Below are positions 24,618-33,611 of a stretch of 64,000 nt of DNA, one piece after another; the first letter of the stretch is position 1; each line of letters starts with the position of its first letter. The DNA comes from Halorubrum aidingense JCM 13560 (GTDB lineage: Archaea > Halobacteriota > Halobacteria > Halobacteriales > Haloferacaceae). Where the stretch lies: contig NZ_AOJI01000024.1 of assembly GCF_000336995.1 (NCBI RefSeq), forward strand, positions 1-64,000. Reading direction: 5' to 3'. A program made the position numbers and the translations under genes. The notes below the pieces were generated by a model. The model made no database searches, had not been told where the DNA came from, and saw only the letters and a list, made by a program, of their open reading frames with translations.

Positions 24618-25238
24618 TCAGCCGGGCGCGCGAAAGGCCCGCGTGGTGTCTCTGTCACCGCGGACGACGTCGACCTCGACGAAACCCAGCGAGGTGAAGA
24701 TGCGGTCCCAGTCTCGGTAGTACAGCGGCGTGTCCTCGTCGACGTAGTTCAGATCGTGGTCGGTCGACGACGACTCGCGTACCGGTTCCTCGATCTCCGC
24801 CGTGACGAGGACGTCGTTGGTGATCCGAGCGATTTCCTCGAAGACCCACTCGACGTCGGGGTGGAGGTGCTGGAGCGTTTCGACCGAGTAGACCGCGTCG
24901 AACTGTCCGTCGTCGAACTCCTCGATGACGTCCTCTATCGGGCCGCAATAAAACGTTCCGTCGGCGGCGAGTTCGGGGTAGGTCTCCCGCATCGTGTCGA
25001 ACGCCTCGGCGTTGATGTCGACGCCCGAGAGGTTCTCGAAGCCGTGGTCGGCGAGGTGTTCGAGGTGCCGGCCCGACCCGCACCCGAGTTCGAGGACTGC
25101 CGCGTCGCGGGGAAGGTGCTCGCCGAGGATATCGCGTATCACCGTACTCGTCTCGTTCGGACCGTGATATGCGTAGTACGCCGGTGAGTGTTCGCCCGCC
25201 CGGTTTACCCACGCGTTTCGGACGGTATCGGGATCCAC
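24618..25238 (-). CDS. Class I SAM-dependent methyltransferase
   Basis: About 206 residues from a GTG at 25238; the frame extends to 25304 but only through a TTG. Motif I is AAVLELGCGSGRHLEHLA, the second strand ends SGVDINAEAFDTMRETY, motif II is FDAVYSVETLQHLHPDVEWV and motif III DVLVTAEIEEPVRESSS. The end DWDRIFTSLGFVEVDVVRGD is typical of small Methyltransf_11/12 enzymes. Substrate unknown. A TTTTAC element about 25 bp before the GTG supports that start. Confidence 0.85.
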   Translation of the reverse strand: MDPDTVRNAWVNRAGEHSPAYYAYHGPNETSTVIRDILGEHLPRDAAVLELGCGSGRHLEHLADHGFENLSGVDINAEAFDTMRETYPELAADGTFYCGPIEDVIEEFDDGQFDAVYSVETLQHLHPDVEWVFEEIARITNDVLVTAEIEEPVRESSSTDHDLNYVDEDTPLYYRDWDRIFTSLGFVEVDVVRGDRDTTRAFRAPG

Positions 25239-25257
25239 GTGTGTTGACTCGTGCAAA

Positions 25258-25268
25258 GGTGTAAAACG
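25258..25268 (-). promoter_or_regulatory. TATA-like element of the methyltransferase gene
   Basis: Minus-strand CGTTTTACACC, 20-30 bp upstream of the GTG at 25238. It argues for that GTG over the longer frame. Confidence 0.5.
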
Positions 25269-25367
25269 TCGTCGGAGACCGCCTGAATCAACTACCCCAC
25301 CCAAACGCCTCGGGCGATTTGAGGGCGGGTTGTCTCTGAACCGGGGAAGCGAGTAGGACGGGGACGT

Positions 25368-26975
25368 TTAGAGCTGTCCGACGTCGCCGACCACGGTCCG
25401 GCTCTGCTGGCGCATGAACTGCTGGAGGTACCACGGACCGCCGGCGAACTTCCCGGTCGTTCCGGAGTACTTCCAGCCGCCGAACGGCTGGGCATCGACG
25501 AGCGCACCGGTCGTCGCGCTCTGCTCGCGGTTCACGTAGCACATCCCGGACTCGATCCGGTCGAACCACGTGTTGATCTCGTCTTCGTCCTCCGAGAAGA
25601 GGCCGGCACAGAGTCCGTACTCGCTGTCGTTGGCCTTCGTGATCCCCTCTTCGAGGCTCGAGACGGGGTGGATAGTGACGAACGGGAGGAAGTGCTCGTC
25701 CGTCGCGAGCGCGTGATCGTGTGGGATGTCCGTGACCACGGTCGGTTCGACGTACCGACCGGCCGGGAGGTCGTCGCGGTCGTCGCGGTCGACTCGGCTC
25801 CCGCCGGTCAGGACCGTGCCGTCCGCGGCCGCCGTGTCGCAGATGTCGTCGTAGCGCTCGATCGCGCTGTCGTCGATCAGCGGGGAGACGACTGTCTCCC
25901 GGTTCTCGGGCTTACCGACGGAGAGGTCGTTCGTCTCCGCGACGAGACGCTCGGTGAACTCGTCGGCGACGTCCTCGTGGACGTACACGCGGGAGGTCGC
26001 GGAGCACTTCTGACCGCTGAACGAGAACGCGCCGAACTTCACGCCGGAAACGGCCTTCGAGAGGTCGGCGCTGTCGGAGACGATGACCGGGTTCTTCCCG
26101 CCGAGCTCCGCGATGACCGGCCCGCGTTTGTCGAGTTCGTCGAACGTCCGCTGGATCTCGAGCCCGACCTCGCGGGAGCCCGTGAACGCGAACCCGGCGA
26201 CGTCCTCGTGTTCGATCATCGGCTGGCCGACCGCTCGCCCGCCGCCCGTGACCAGGTTGGCGACGCCGTCCGGAATACCCGCCTCCGCGAGGACGTCGAA
26301 GAACGCGTGCGCCGTCAGCGGCGTGGTGCTCGCCGGCTTCACGACCGCGGTGTTCCCGGTGATCAGCGCGCCGGTCGTCATTCCGACGAGGATGGCGAAC
26401 GGGAAATTGAACGGGGACACAACGCCGAAGACGCCGTACGGCTGGAGGTCGCTAACGCAGCGCTGCCCGGGCGTCGGCTCGCGCGTGTCGGCGGAGTACC
26501 CCTCGGTCCGTTCCAGTTCGCTGCTGTAGTACCGGAGGAAGTCGATCGCCTCGTCGACCTCCGCGATCGCCTCGTTCCGCGTTTTCGCGTTCTCGTAGGC
26601 CATCAACGCCGTGATCTCGAGTTTGCGGTCTTGGATGATGTCCGCGGCGTCGCGGAACAGCGCGGCGCGCTCGTCCCACGGCGTCTCCTTCCACTCGTCG
26701 TAGGCGTCGCTGGCGGCCGCGACGGCCTCGTCGACGTGCGTCTCGTCGCCGGCGGCGAACTCGCCGAGGACCTGGTCCGTGTCCCCCGGATTCGTGACGG
26801 TGAACGTCTCTTCGGTCTCGATCTCGTCGCCGTCGATCCGGAGCGGGTGGGTCGCCCCGAAGTCGGAGCGGATGTCGTCGACTGCGGCCTCGTAGGCGCG
26901 GTGGAATTCGTCCAGCGTCCCCGCCTGCGTGTGCTCGTGAATCGTGAGTTCGTTCTCGAACTGGCTAGGTGTCAT
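25368..26975 (-). CDS. pruA: 1-pyrroline-5-carboxylate (glutamate-semialdehyde) dehydrogenase
   Basis: 535 residues from the ATG at 26975, right for the PruA/RocA group of aldehyde dehydrogenases, which are longer than generic ALDHs. Visible features: GVVSPFNFPFAILVGMTTGA, NAD-binding TGSREVGLEIQRTFDELDK, catalytic Glu in IAELGGKNPVIVSDSADLSK and Cys324 in FSGQKCSATSRVYVHED, then QPFGGWKYSGTTGKFAGG. It oxidises glutamate semialdehyde to glutamate in proline degradation. No proline dehydrogenase is next to it in this window. An SDR gene is divergent upstream, and an Lrp/AsnC regulator lies 1.1 kb away, a plausible controller. Confidence 0.92.
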   Translation of the reverse strand: MTPSQFENELTIHEHTQAGTLDEFHRAYEAAVDDIRSDFGATHPLRIDGDEIETEETFTVTNPGDTDQVLGEFAAGDETHVDEAVAAASDAYDEWKETPWDERAALFRDAADIIQDRKLEITALMAYENAKTRNEAIAEVDEAIDFLRYYSSELERTEGYSADTREPTPGQRCVSDLQPYGVFGVVSPFNFPFAILVGMTTGALITGNTAVVKPASTTPLTAHAFFDVLAEAGIPDGVANLVTGGGRAVGQPMIEHEDVAGFAFTGSREVGLEIQRTFDELDKRGPVIAELGGKNPVIVSDSADLSKAVSGVKFGAFSFSGQKCSATSRVYVHEDVADEFTERLVAETNDLSVGKPENRETVVSPLIDDSAIERYDDICDTAAADGTVLTGGSRVDRDDRDDLPAGRYVEPTVVTDIPHDHALATDEHFLPFVTIHPVSSLEEGITKANDSEYGLCAGLFSEDEDEINTWFDRIESGMCYVNREQSATTGALVDAQPFGGWKYSGTTGKFAGGPWYLQQFMRQQSRTVVGDVGQL

Positions 26976-27200
26976 TAGCGTACAATGTGTTCCGCGCGGA
27001 GTATAATTGTGCCGAACGGAATGCTGCGGTCTGCCGATCGGATCGGACCCGCTTCTCGATCGTATCGAAGACGTCCGCGATCGGCTCGTGTCGGTCACTA
27101 CTGACACGGTGGCTCGTCGAATGGGGCCACCCGAGACCGGTCGCGCTGCCCTCGCGGCCTCGGCACCGGGAATTATCCCTCGGTTGGCCGAATCGGAGGC

Positions 27201-28052
27201 ATGGCACTCGCGGCTCCTGACCTCTCAGGTTCGACGGCGTTCATCACCGGAACGACCCGCGGCATCGGCAAACAGCTCGCGCTCGCGCTCGCCGACCGCG
27301 GCTGCAGTATCGTCTCGACGGGCAAGACGACCGACGGCGACGACTCCGACCTCGAAGGGTCGATCGAGCAAACGGCCCGCGAGGTGCGTGATCGCGGGGT
27401 CGAGGCGCTCGCGCTCGAACTCGATCTCCGCGATGAGGCTCGCGTCGAGGCGGTCGTCGAGGAGGCGATCGATCACTTCGGCGAGGTCGATATCGTCATC
27501 AACAACGCGAGCGCCATTCAGCTGGCGAACGTCGCCGACCTGCCGGCCGACCGGTTCGATCTGCTGACCGAGGTGAACGTCCGCGGGACTCACCTCGTCG
27601 CGCACGCGTTCGCCGAGCATCTCGCGGGGCTCGACGAGGCGTGGCTGCTGTCGAACTCGCCGCCGATCGTGACCGACCGGTCACCGGGGAAGGCGCCGTA
27701 CGCGTGGTCGAAGCTCGGGATGTCGTTCATCACGCTCTCGCTCGCCGAGGAGTTGGCCGGCGACGGCGTCGGCTGTAACACGTTCTGGCCGGTGACGACC
27801 ATCGACACCCGCGCGACCCGGTACTTCGGGCTCGGGACCGAGGACGACTGGCGCACCCCGGAGGTCGTTTCCGACGCGGTCCTCGAGATATTAGCGCGTG
27901 ACCCGGCGGAGTGTACGGGCAACAGCTTCTACGACGAAGCCCTGCTCCGCGAGGCGGGAGTCACCGACTTCTCGGCGTACAATCTCACTGACGGCGACCC
28001 GGCACCGATGTCGGCGCGGCTGTTCGATCCGGAGTTCGAACGCGAGGCGTGA
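27201..28052 (+). CDS. Short-chain dehydrogenase/reductase, HSDL2-like
   Basis: 283 residues. Cofactor motif AFITGTTRGIGKQLALALAD (TGxxxGIG), NNASA core, and catalytic Tyr-Lys in KAPYAWSKLGMSFITLSLAE, with Ser in LLSNSPPIVTD. The C-terminal end NSFYDEALLREAGVTDFSAY and PMSARLFDPEFE is like the hydroxysteroid-dehydrogenase-like-2 group rather than fatty-acid FabG. Substrate not known. It is divergent from pruA across 225 bp and is followed by the Lrp regulator gene. Confidence 0.88.
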   Translation: MALAAPDLSGSTAFITGTTRGIGKQLALALADRGCSIVSTGKTTDGDDSDLEGSIEQTAREVRDRGVEALALELDLRDEARVEAVVEEAIDHFGEVDIVINNASAIQLANVADLPADRFDLLTEVNVRGTHLVAHAFAEHLAGLDEAWLLSNSPPIVTDRSPGKAPYAWSKLGMSFITLSLAEELAGDGVGCNTFWPVTTIDTRATRYFGLGTEDDWRTPEVVSDAVLEILARDPAECTGNSFYDEALLREAGVTDFSAYNLTDGDPAPMSARLFDPEFEREA

Positions 28053-28110
28053 CCGCCCCGTAACCGAGCAACATCAAAAGGTAAAGTGCCTGTATCTCGG
28101 ATATGCGGGT

Positions 28111-28584
28111 ATGGCTGACAAGGAGATCGACGACGTGGACAGAGCGATCCTGTACGCGCTCCAGGAGGACGCGCGGAACATGTCGTCCGGTGACATCGCG
28201 GAGCGGACCGGTACCTCGGACAGTACCGTCCGCAAACGCATCCAACGTCTGGAATCCGACGACATCATCAAGGGATACAGCGTTAGCGTCGATTACCAGA
28301 AATCCGGCTACCCGCTTCGAATGCTGCTGTACTGTACCGCCTCGATTCCCGAGCGCGGCACCTTGATACCCGACATTCTGGAGATCGACGGCGTCATCTC
28401 GGTTCAAGAGCTGGTCACCGGAGAGGAGAATCTGCTCGTGACGGTCGTCGGCGAGTCGGACAACGAGATCACGCCCGTCGCACAAGAGCTCCTCGACATG
28501 GGACTGACCGTCGCCGACGAAGTTCTCGTCAGGAGTCACGAGACGACACCCTTCGGCAAGTTCGACTCCAAGGACAGTAGCTAG
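28111..28584 (+). CDS. Lrp/AsnC family transcriptional regulator
   Basis: 157 residues from the ATG at 28111. HTH_AsnC at residues 5-60 (IDDVDRAILYALQEDARNMS, SSGDIAERTGTSDSTVRKRI, QRLESDDIIKGYSVSVDYQK) and a C-terminal RAM-like ligand domain with FEV-type sensing region (VISVQELVTGEENLLVTVVG). The placement suggests control of pruA, the SDR gene, or the downstream dabBA pair, but no operator was identified. It is followed 34 bp later by a T-run. Confidence 0.88.
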   Translation: MADKEIDDVDRAILYALQEDARNMSSGDIAERTGTSDSTVRKRIQRLESDDIIKGYSVSVDYQKSGYPLRMLLYCTASIPERGTLIPDILEIDGVISVQELVTGEENLLVTVVGESDNEITPVAQELLDMGLTVADEVLVRSHETTPFGKFDSKDSS

Positions 28585-28617
28585 GCGACGACGCGCGGTC
28601 GATCTGCAACGATGCGG

Positions 28618-28624
28618 TTTTTTT
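28618..28624 (+). terminator. T-tract terminator after the Lrp/AsnC gene
   Basis: Seven consecutive T in GC-rich sequence, 34 bp after the stop at 28584; archaeal intrinsic termination needs only a T-run. Confidence 0.5.
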
Positions 28625-28822
28625 ACTGGGCTACCCTCCACGGTGAGCAGTCTGCTCGCAAATACTGCGAAACCATAACGTTCTATAATGGTAGTTTTTC
28701 GAACGAACTGTTCTCATAGACAGATTTAATAGTCATTCTGTTCTCCAAAGCGAACGAAGACGACCAAAAGCGGACTCCGGTATCTACCGGCTACCGGAAG
28801 CGGTCGTATGATGGACTGAACG

Positions 28823-30307
28823 ATGTCAGGACACAGTTCGAAACAGACTGTCGGAGCGCTCCCGGACACGACGGTGGAATCGTCGGTCGTGCCCGTGGCA
28901 CTAACGTGGGCCGTGTGGTCGCTGTTCGCGGCGAGCGTCGTCGTCCTCATCGCCCGACTCCGGATCGGCGGCGCGTGGGAGATCCCCGGCGTCGTCGCCA
29001 TCGACGGTCTGACCGTGCTGATGTGGGTGGTCGTCACCTTCTTCAGCGGCATCGTTCACAGCTACTCGCGTCGCTACATGGCCGGTAGCGCCCACGAAAC
29101 CGGCTTCTTCCTCGCCGTGTTTGGTTTCACGGTCGCCGTGATCGGCCTCGTGGCCGCCGATCACTTCGCCGTCTTCGCCCTCCTGTGGCTGGCGATGGGT
29201 CTGGTGATGGCGCGCCTCATCGGCACCGTCGACGGCTGGGCGCAGGCACGGGCCGCCGCGAGCGTCGCCCGCAAATACTTCCTCGCCAGCAGCGCGCTCC
29301 TCGGCGTCGCGTTGACCGCGCTGTGGTGGGCGACCGGCGAGACGTCGGTCTCCGGCGTCGCCGCGACCGCCGACACCCTCGGCGGACCGGTGTGGCTCGT
29401 CGCCGCGGTCGCACTCGTCCTCGCGGCGATGATTCAGTCCGCGCTCGTCCCGTTCCACGGCTGGCTCCTCTCCTCGATGACCGCCCCGACGCCCGCCTCG
29501 GCGCTGATGCACGCCGGGTTCGTCAACGCCGGCGGCATCTTGCTGACGCGTTTCGCTCCGGTCGTGACCGTCGACGCGACACTCATGCTCGGAATCGTGG
29601 CCGTCGGCGCAACGAGCGCCTTGGTCGGGAAGCTGCTCAAAACCATCCAGTCAGACGTCAAGACCGAGCTGGGCTGCTCGACGGTGGGGCAGATGGGCTT
29701 TATGATCATGCAGGCCGGTCTCGGCTTCTTCGGAGCCGCGATCACCCACCTCATCCTCCACGGCTTCTACAAGGCGTATCACTTCCTCAGCGCGGGCGAA
29801 CGGGTCGAGCACACGAGCCCGACTGCGAGCGACACTCACGAGACGAGTGTCACGGGCGCCGCGATCATCTTGCTCACCGGCCTCGCAGGCGGTGGACTGT
29901 TCGCCGTGCTCACGGGGAAAGGAACGAGCGTCGACAGCGGGCTCCTCCTCGCGGTGTTCGTCGTGCTCACCACGATGCACGCCGCCCGCACCGCCGTCGA
30001 GCAGGCCTCGCTTCCGTCGACGGCTCGCTACGGCGCGATACCGCTGGTCTTCATCCCGGCGATCGCCGTCTACGCGCTCGTCTACGAAGCGGTCTCGGGC
30101 GTCCTGTCCGGACTTCCGGTCGTCGCGGCCCCGACCGAACTGAGCGCGCTCCACGCGCTCGTCGCCGGCGTCTTCCTCCTCACGTACGTCGGGATCGAAA
30201 CGGGAGTCCACGAACGCAGCCAGCGCCTCTACGTCGCGCTGTTGAACGCGAGCCAACCCGCTTCCAGCACCGTGCTGACTGCCAGGGAGGACTACAATGA
30301 GTACTGA
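28823..30307 (+). CDS. dabB: DabB: proton-translocating membrane subunit of inorganic-carbon uptake
   Basis: 494 residues of almost continuous membrane helices, with the NADH-quinone-oxidoreductase antiporter-like (NuoL/M) domain. Conserved polar landmarks are ADHFAVFALLWLAMGLVMAR, the QSALVPFHGWLLSSMTAPTP stretch with PTPASALMHAGFVNAGGILL, LGCSTVGQMGFMIMQAGLGF and LHGFYKAYHFLSAGER. In Dab systems this subunit uses ion flux to drive the cytoplasmic DabA subunit. It overlaps the dabA start by 11 bp. There is 238 bp of AT-rich sequence upstream with a candidate TTTAATAG (28728) for a promoter. Confidence 0.85.
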   Translation: MSGHSSKQTVGALPDTTVESSVVPVALTWAVWSLFAASVVVLIARLRIGGAWEIPGVVAIDGLTVLMWVVVTFFSGIVHSYSRRYMAGSAHETGFFLAVFGFTVAVIGLVAADHFAVFALLWLAMGLVMARLIGTVDGWAQARAAASVARKYFLASSALLGVALTALWWATGETSVSGVAATADTLGGPVWLVAAVALVLAAMIQSALVPFHGWLLSSMTAPTPASALMHAGFVNAGGILLTRFAPVVTVDATLMLGIVAVGATSALVGKLLKTIQSDVKTELGCSTVGQMGFMIMQAGLGFFGAAITHLILHGFYKAYHFLSAGERVEHTSPTASDTHETSVTGAAIILLTGLAGGGLFAVLTGKGTSVDSGLLLAVFVVLTTMHAARTAVEQASLPSTARYGAIPLVFIPAIAVYALVYEAVSGVLSGLPVVAAPTELSALHALVAGVFLLTYVGIETGVHERSQRLYVALLNASQPASSTVLTAREDYNEY

Positions 30308-32702
30308 ACACACCCTCGAAGACAGCATCGACAAGGCAGCGACCACCGTCGGGTCGGTCTGGCCGATTCACTCGTTCGTGACGGCCAACCCGCTCTCCGG
30401 ATTTGAAGACATGCCGTTCAGCAAGGCCGTCACCCAGGCTGCGGACCTTTTCGGCGGTCGCGGTTATCCGACCCCGGAGACGTTCCACGCGGCCCTCGAA
30501 GGCGGGCAGATCGACCCCGAGCTGCTCGCCTCGGAGCTGGCCGCGCGCGGGTACGAGGACGACCCTGAAACGCTGCTGGACCGCATGGACGCGAACGTCG
30601 AACCAGCGCGTCCGAACGCCGACCTCGAGCAAGCCGACCACGTGCTGACGAAGTGGCTGTCGGCGTTCCTCGACGAGGGCCAGGCGCAGTGGCCGATGCC
30701 GAACCGCGAAGACGGGTTCTACAGTGCCTTCCGGTCGGTGGCGGCGCACGACGGCCAGATCCCCGACAAGGGGGTCATCGCCGACCTGCCCGAATCGCCG
30801 ATCGAAGCGATCGAGTCGGTGTTGGCGTCGTATCCAGAGAGTCAGTGGGAACCCATCTTCGAAGAGCAGTTCGCCGCGCTCCCCGGATGGACCGGGTTCG
30901 TCAAACAACGCGCCGCCGACGACGGCGCGTGGCAGTCGACGTACCCCATCACGCTGGAAGGGTATCTCGCGGCGCGCCTCGCGCTGCTGGACGGGTTCGA
31001 CGCCGATATCGAACCGGCGACCGGTCCCGACAGCGCCGGAGACGAGGCCACCGATGAGATCGCCGACGCGTTCCTGAGCGCGTGGGAAGCGAGCTACCGT
31101 GGCGACGTCGTTGAACGCGTCGCCGAAGAGAGCGCCGCCATCGCCGACCGCGACCCCTCCGGTCGCCCAGACGCGCAGCTGGTCTTCTGTATCGACACGC
31201 GCTCGGAGGTGCTTCGCCGTCACATCGAGGAGACGGGCGACTACGAAACGCACGGGTACGCCGGCTTCTTCGGCATCCCCATGCAGTACCAGGGGTACGA
31301 TTCCGAGGTGTCGGTCGACGCCTGTCCGCCGATTCTCGACCCGCAGCACCGCGTCTCCGAGATCCCGACCGACAGAGACGCACAGGCGAGTCACAACCGC
31401 TGGTCGGGGCTCCGCGAGGCCGCGAGCGAGGTGATCGAGACGCTGAAGACGAACCCGGCCACCGCCTTCGGCTTCGTCGAGAGCGCCGGCAGCGGGTACG
31501 GGCTGGCGCTCGCGGCCCGTACCCTCGCGCCCGGCCGCGTCTCCGACCTGCTCGACACCGCCGACGACGTGAGCCCCGACACCCACGCGTTCTGCGAGCA
31601 GACCGTCCACCATCAACACACCTACGTCGGCGATCTCCCCGTGGGGCTGACCCACGAGGAGAAAGTCGAGTACGCGGCGACAGCGTTCGAGCTGATGGGT
31701 TGGGAGGAGTTCGGTCGCCTCGTCGTGTTCACGGGCCACACCAGCGAGACGGCGAACAACCCGTACGACTCGAGTTTGGACTGCGGCGCCTGTGCCGGCA
31801 ACGCCGGTGGCCCGAACGCCCGCGTTCTCGCGGCGATCTGTAACGACGACGCCGTCACGGCCGCACTCCGCGACCGCGGGTTCGACGTCCCCGAGGACAC
31901 GGTCTTCGTCGCCGGCCAGCACAACACGACGACCGACGAGGTGGAACTGTTCGCCACCGACGTCCCCGAGAGCCACGCGGACGACCTCGAACAGCTGCGT
32001 GGGAACCTCGCGACCGCCCGCGAGAACGCGACCGCCGAGCGCGCCGCGTCGATGGGGACCGACGGCTCGATGAGCGTCGATGAGACGGCACGCCGCGCCG
32101 CCGACTGGGCCGAAACGCGTCCCGAGTGGGGACTGGCCGGCAACGCCGGCTTCGTCGTCGGCCCCCGCGAACTGACGAGCGACATCGATCTCGACGGGCG
32201 CGCCTTCCTCCACTCGTACGATTGGACGACGGACCCCGACGGCGACGCGCTCGAAGCGATCTTCACGGGCCCCATGGTCGTCACCCAGTGGATCAACGCC
32301 CAGTACTACTTCTCGACGGTCGACAACGCCGTCTACGGGAGCGGATCGAAGATAACGCAGAACCCCGTCGGCAACGTCGGCGTCTATCAGGGCAACGGCG
32401 GCGACCTGATGACCGGCCTCCCGCTGCAGTCGCTGATGGCTGCCGACGACAACCCGCACCACCAGCCACTCCGCCTCTCGACGATCGTTCACGCGCCGGT
32501 CGACCGCGTCACCGACGTCCTCGCTGAGCACGAGGAGCTGACCGAACTGCTGGACAACGACTGGCTCTCGCTGACGGTCGTAGACCCGACGCAGGACCAC
32601 CGCGCGTTCCACTACGAGGACGCGTTAACGTGGAGCCCGCTGTTCGAACAGCCCGAACCCCCCTCGGAGGCACCGACCGTTCCCGCCGTCGCGGACGACT
32701 GA
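30297..32702 (+). CDS. dabA: DabA: DUF2309 zinc-dependent inorganic-carbon uptake subunit
   Basis: 801 residues, the UPF0753/DUF2309 (DabA) family: WPIHSFVTANPLSGFEDMPF at the N-terminus, LVFCIDTRSEVLRRHIEETG, TYVGDLPVGLTHEEKVEYAA, VFTGHTSETANNPYDSSLDC. The four residues forming the carbonic-anhydrase-like zinc site in the characterised DabA (Cys, Asp, His, Cys) align here as Cys298, Asp300, His481 and Cys496. The spacing of 15 between His and the last Cys matches the bacterial protein. With DabB it hydrates CO2 to trapped bicarbonate, feeding carboxylases. The function is established for bacterial proteins; transfer to a haloarchaeon is inferred. Confidence 0.9.
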   Translation: MSTEHTLEDSIDKAATTVGSVWPIHSFVTANPLSGFEDMPFSKAVTQAADLFGGRGYPTPETFHAALEGGQIDPELLASELAARGYEDDPETLLDRMDANVEPARPNADLEQADHVLTKWLSAFLDEGQAQWPMPNREDGFYSAFRSVAAHDGQIPDKGVIADLPESPIEAIESVLASYPESQWEPIFEEQFAALPGWTGFVKQRAADDGAWQSTYPITLEGYLAARLALLDGFDADIEPATGPDSAGDEATDEIADAFLSAWEASYRGDVVERVAEESAAIADRDPSGRPDAQLVFCIDTRSEVLRRHIEETGDYETHGYAGFFGIPMQYQGYDSEVSVDACPPILDPQHRVSEIPTDRDAQASHNRWSGLREAASEVIETLKTNPATAFGFVESAGSGYGLALAARTLAPGRVSDLLDTADDVSPDTHAFCEQTVHHQHTYVGDLPVGLTHEEKVEYAATAFELMGWEEFGRLVVFTGHTSETANNPYDSSLDCGACAGNAGGPNARVLAAICNDDAVTAALRDRGFDVPEDTVFVAGQHNTTTDEVELFATDVPESHADDLEQLRGNLATARENATAERAASMGTDGSMSVDETARRAADWAETRPEWGLAGNAGFVVGPRELTSDIDLDGRAFLHSYDWTTDPDGDALEAIFTGPMVVTQWINAQYYFSTVDNAVYGSGSKITQNPVGNVGVYQGNGGDLMTGLPLQSLMAADDNPHHQPLRLSTIVHAPVDRVTDVLAEHEELTELLDNDWLSLTVVDPTQDHRAFHYEDALTWSPLFEQPEPPSEAPTVPAVADD

Positions 32703-32763
32703 TACCGAACCGGTCTCGAGTCCGATCAGACGCCGCACTAACGGCTATTCCGAGTACGACGAG

Positions 32764-32931
32764 CACGACGACACTCCGACGAGTCCCGTCAACGACCGCT
32801 TCGATCAAAATGTCGCGCCCCTCGTCAGCCGTCCGTTCGGCCTGCCGCACGTTCTCGTACCCGAGATTCCGGAAGATATCCTCCACCACGTCCTCGAACT
32901 CGAATCCGGAGAGATCGTCAAGCACAGCCAT
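32764..32931 (-). pseudogene. 5' fragment of an Mrr-type restriction endonuclease
   Basis: Minus-strand residues 1-56 match the start of haloarchaeal Mrr_cat proteins: MAVLDDLSGFEFEDVVEDIF then RNLGYENVRQAERTADEGRD, ILIEAV. The catalytic DxxxGRD region begins, but the E-x-K half that should follow is replaced by LVVLGIAVSAASD, and the frame continues antisense to the end of dabA. The gene is therefore broken at its first third. It may be a remnant of a restriction or defence locus at this junction. Confidence 0.65.
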
Positions 32932-33210
32932 CAGACGTACACCAACAATCTCGGTTCCGCGGTAAAGGTTCTACTGGCTCCGTTGGCTTTGTTAAAATCC
33001 TATTCTTCAAACATATTATAAACTGACACAGCTGGTCGGTGAAGAGTGCATACTTTGCGGCTGGATCGCAAGAGGGGTGATGTTTGGCCGATACCGATTG
33101 TCGATTTACCGACTAATCCATCTGGACGTTCTGCCGCCCGAATAAGTGCGACGTACCGAAAAATAGGTCTTCATAACTAACCGTGGGCATTTCTCATGTT
33201 GAGATGTACC

Positions 33211-33459
33211 ATGCCACTCTATATGGACGTTCATAGAGATGTTGATGCAAGCGTTGAGGATGTTGTTGATGCTCACAAAAAAGATCTCGAAACGCAGGAG
33301 AAACACGGTGTGAAATACTTGAATTATTGGGTAGATGAAGACGAGGGAGCCGTCTTTTGCCTCTTTGAGGGCCCCAGCAAAGAAGCGGGTGAGAAAGTCC
33401 ACAAAGAGGCCCACGGTCTCACTGCAGACGAGATCTTCGAAGTCGAACAGGGAGAGTGA
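33211..33459 (+). CDS. DUF4242 (SCO4226-type) small protein
   Basis: 82 residues from the ATG at 33211 (MPLYMDVHRDVDASVEDVVD). The ferredoxin-like DUF4242 signature is LYMDVHRDV...AH...DLETQEKHGVKYLNYWVDEDEG, with a C-terminal EKVHKEAHGLTADEIFEVEQG. Related proteins bind nickel in Streptomyces. Its codon use is less GC-biased than neighbours, in keeping with a mosaic stretch. A further in-frame ATG is 15 bp upstream at 33196. Confidence 0.88.
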   Translation: MPLYMDVHRDVDASVEDVVDAHKKDLETQEKHGVKYLNYWVDEDEGAVFCLFEGPSKEAGEKVHKEAHGLTADEIFEVEQGE

Positions 33460-33602
33460 ATCAAGCCTCCCGAATCACCCACCTGTGACAACTCGCAATA
33501 ATTCGCGTTGTATCTCGCACGCAATCTCTGACACAATGCAGTCGAATTGTGCTCTGCACCATCTGTACTGACCAGACCAAGCCAACATGTGCGGCAGAAC
33601 GG

Positions 33603-33611
33603 TTTTTTTTT
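33603..33611 (+). terminator. T9 tract after the DUF4242 gene
   Basis: Nine T in a row about 145 bp downstream of the plus-strand stop and overlapping the final codons of the minus-strand DCC gene; a possible archaeal terminator for the plus-strand transcript. Confidence 0.35.

Noticed and set aside
32960-33060. Possible IS6-like end (CTGGCTCCGTTGGCTTTGTT region) in the AT-rich gap
   Set aside because: I could not find a partner repeat or transposase remnant; similarity to IS ends is only impression.
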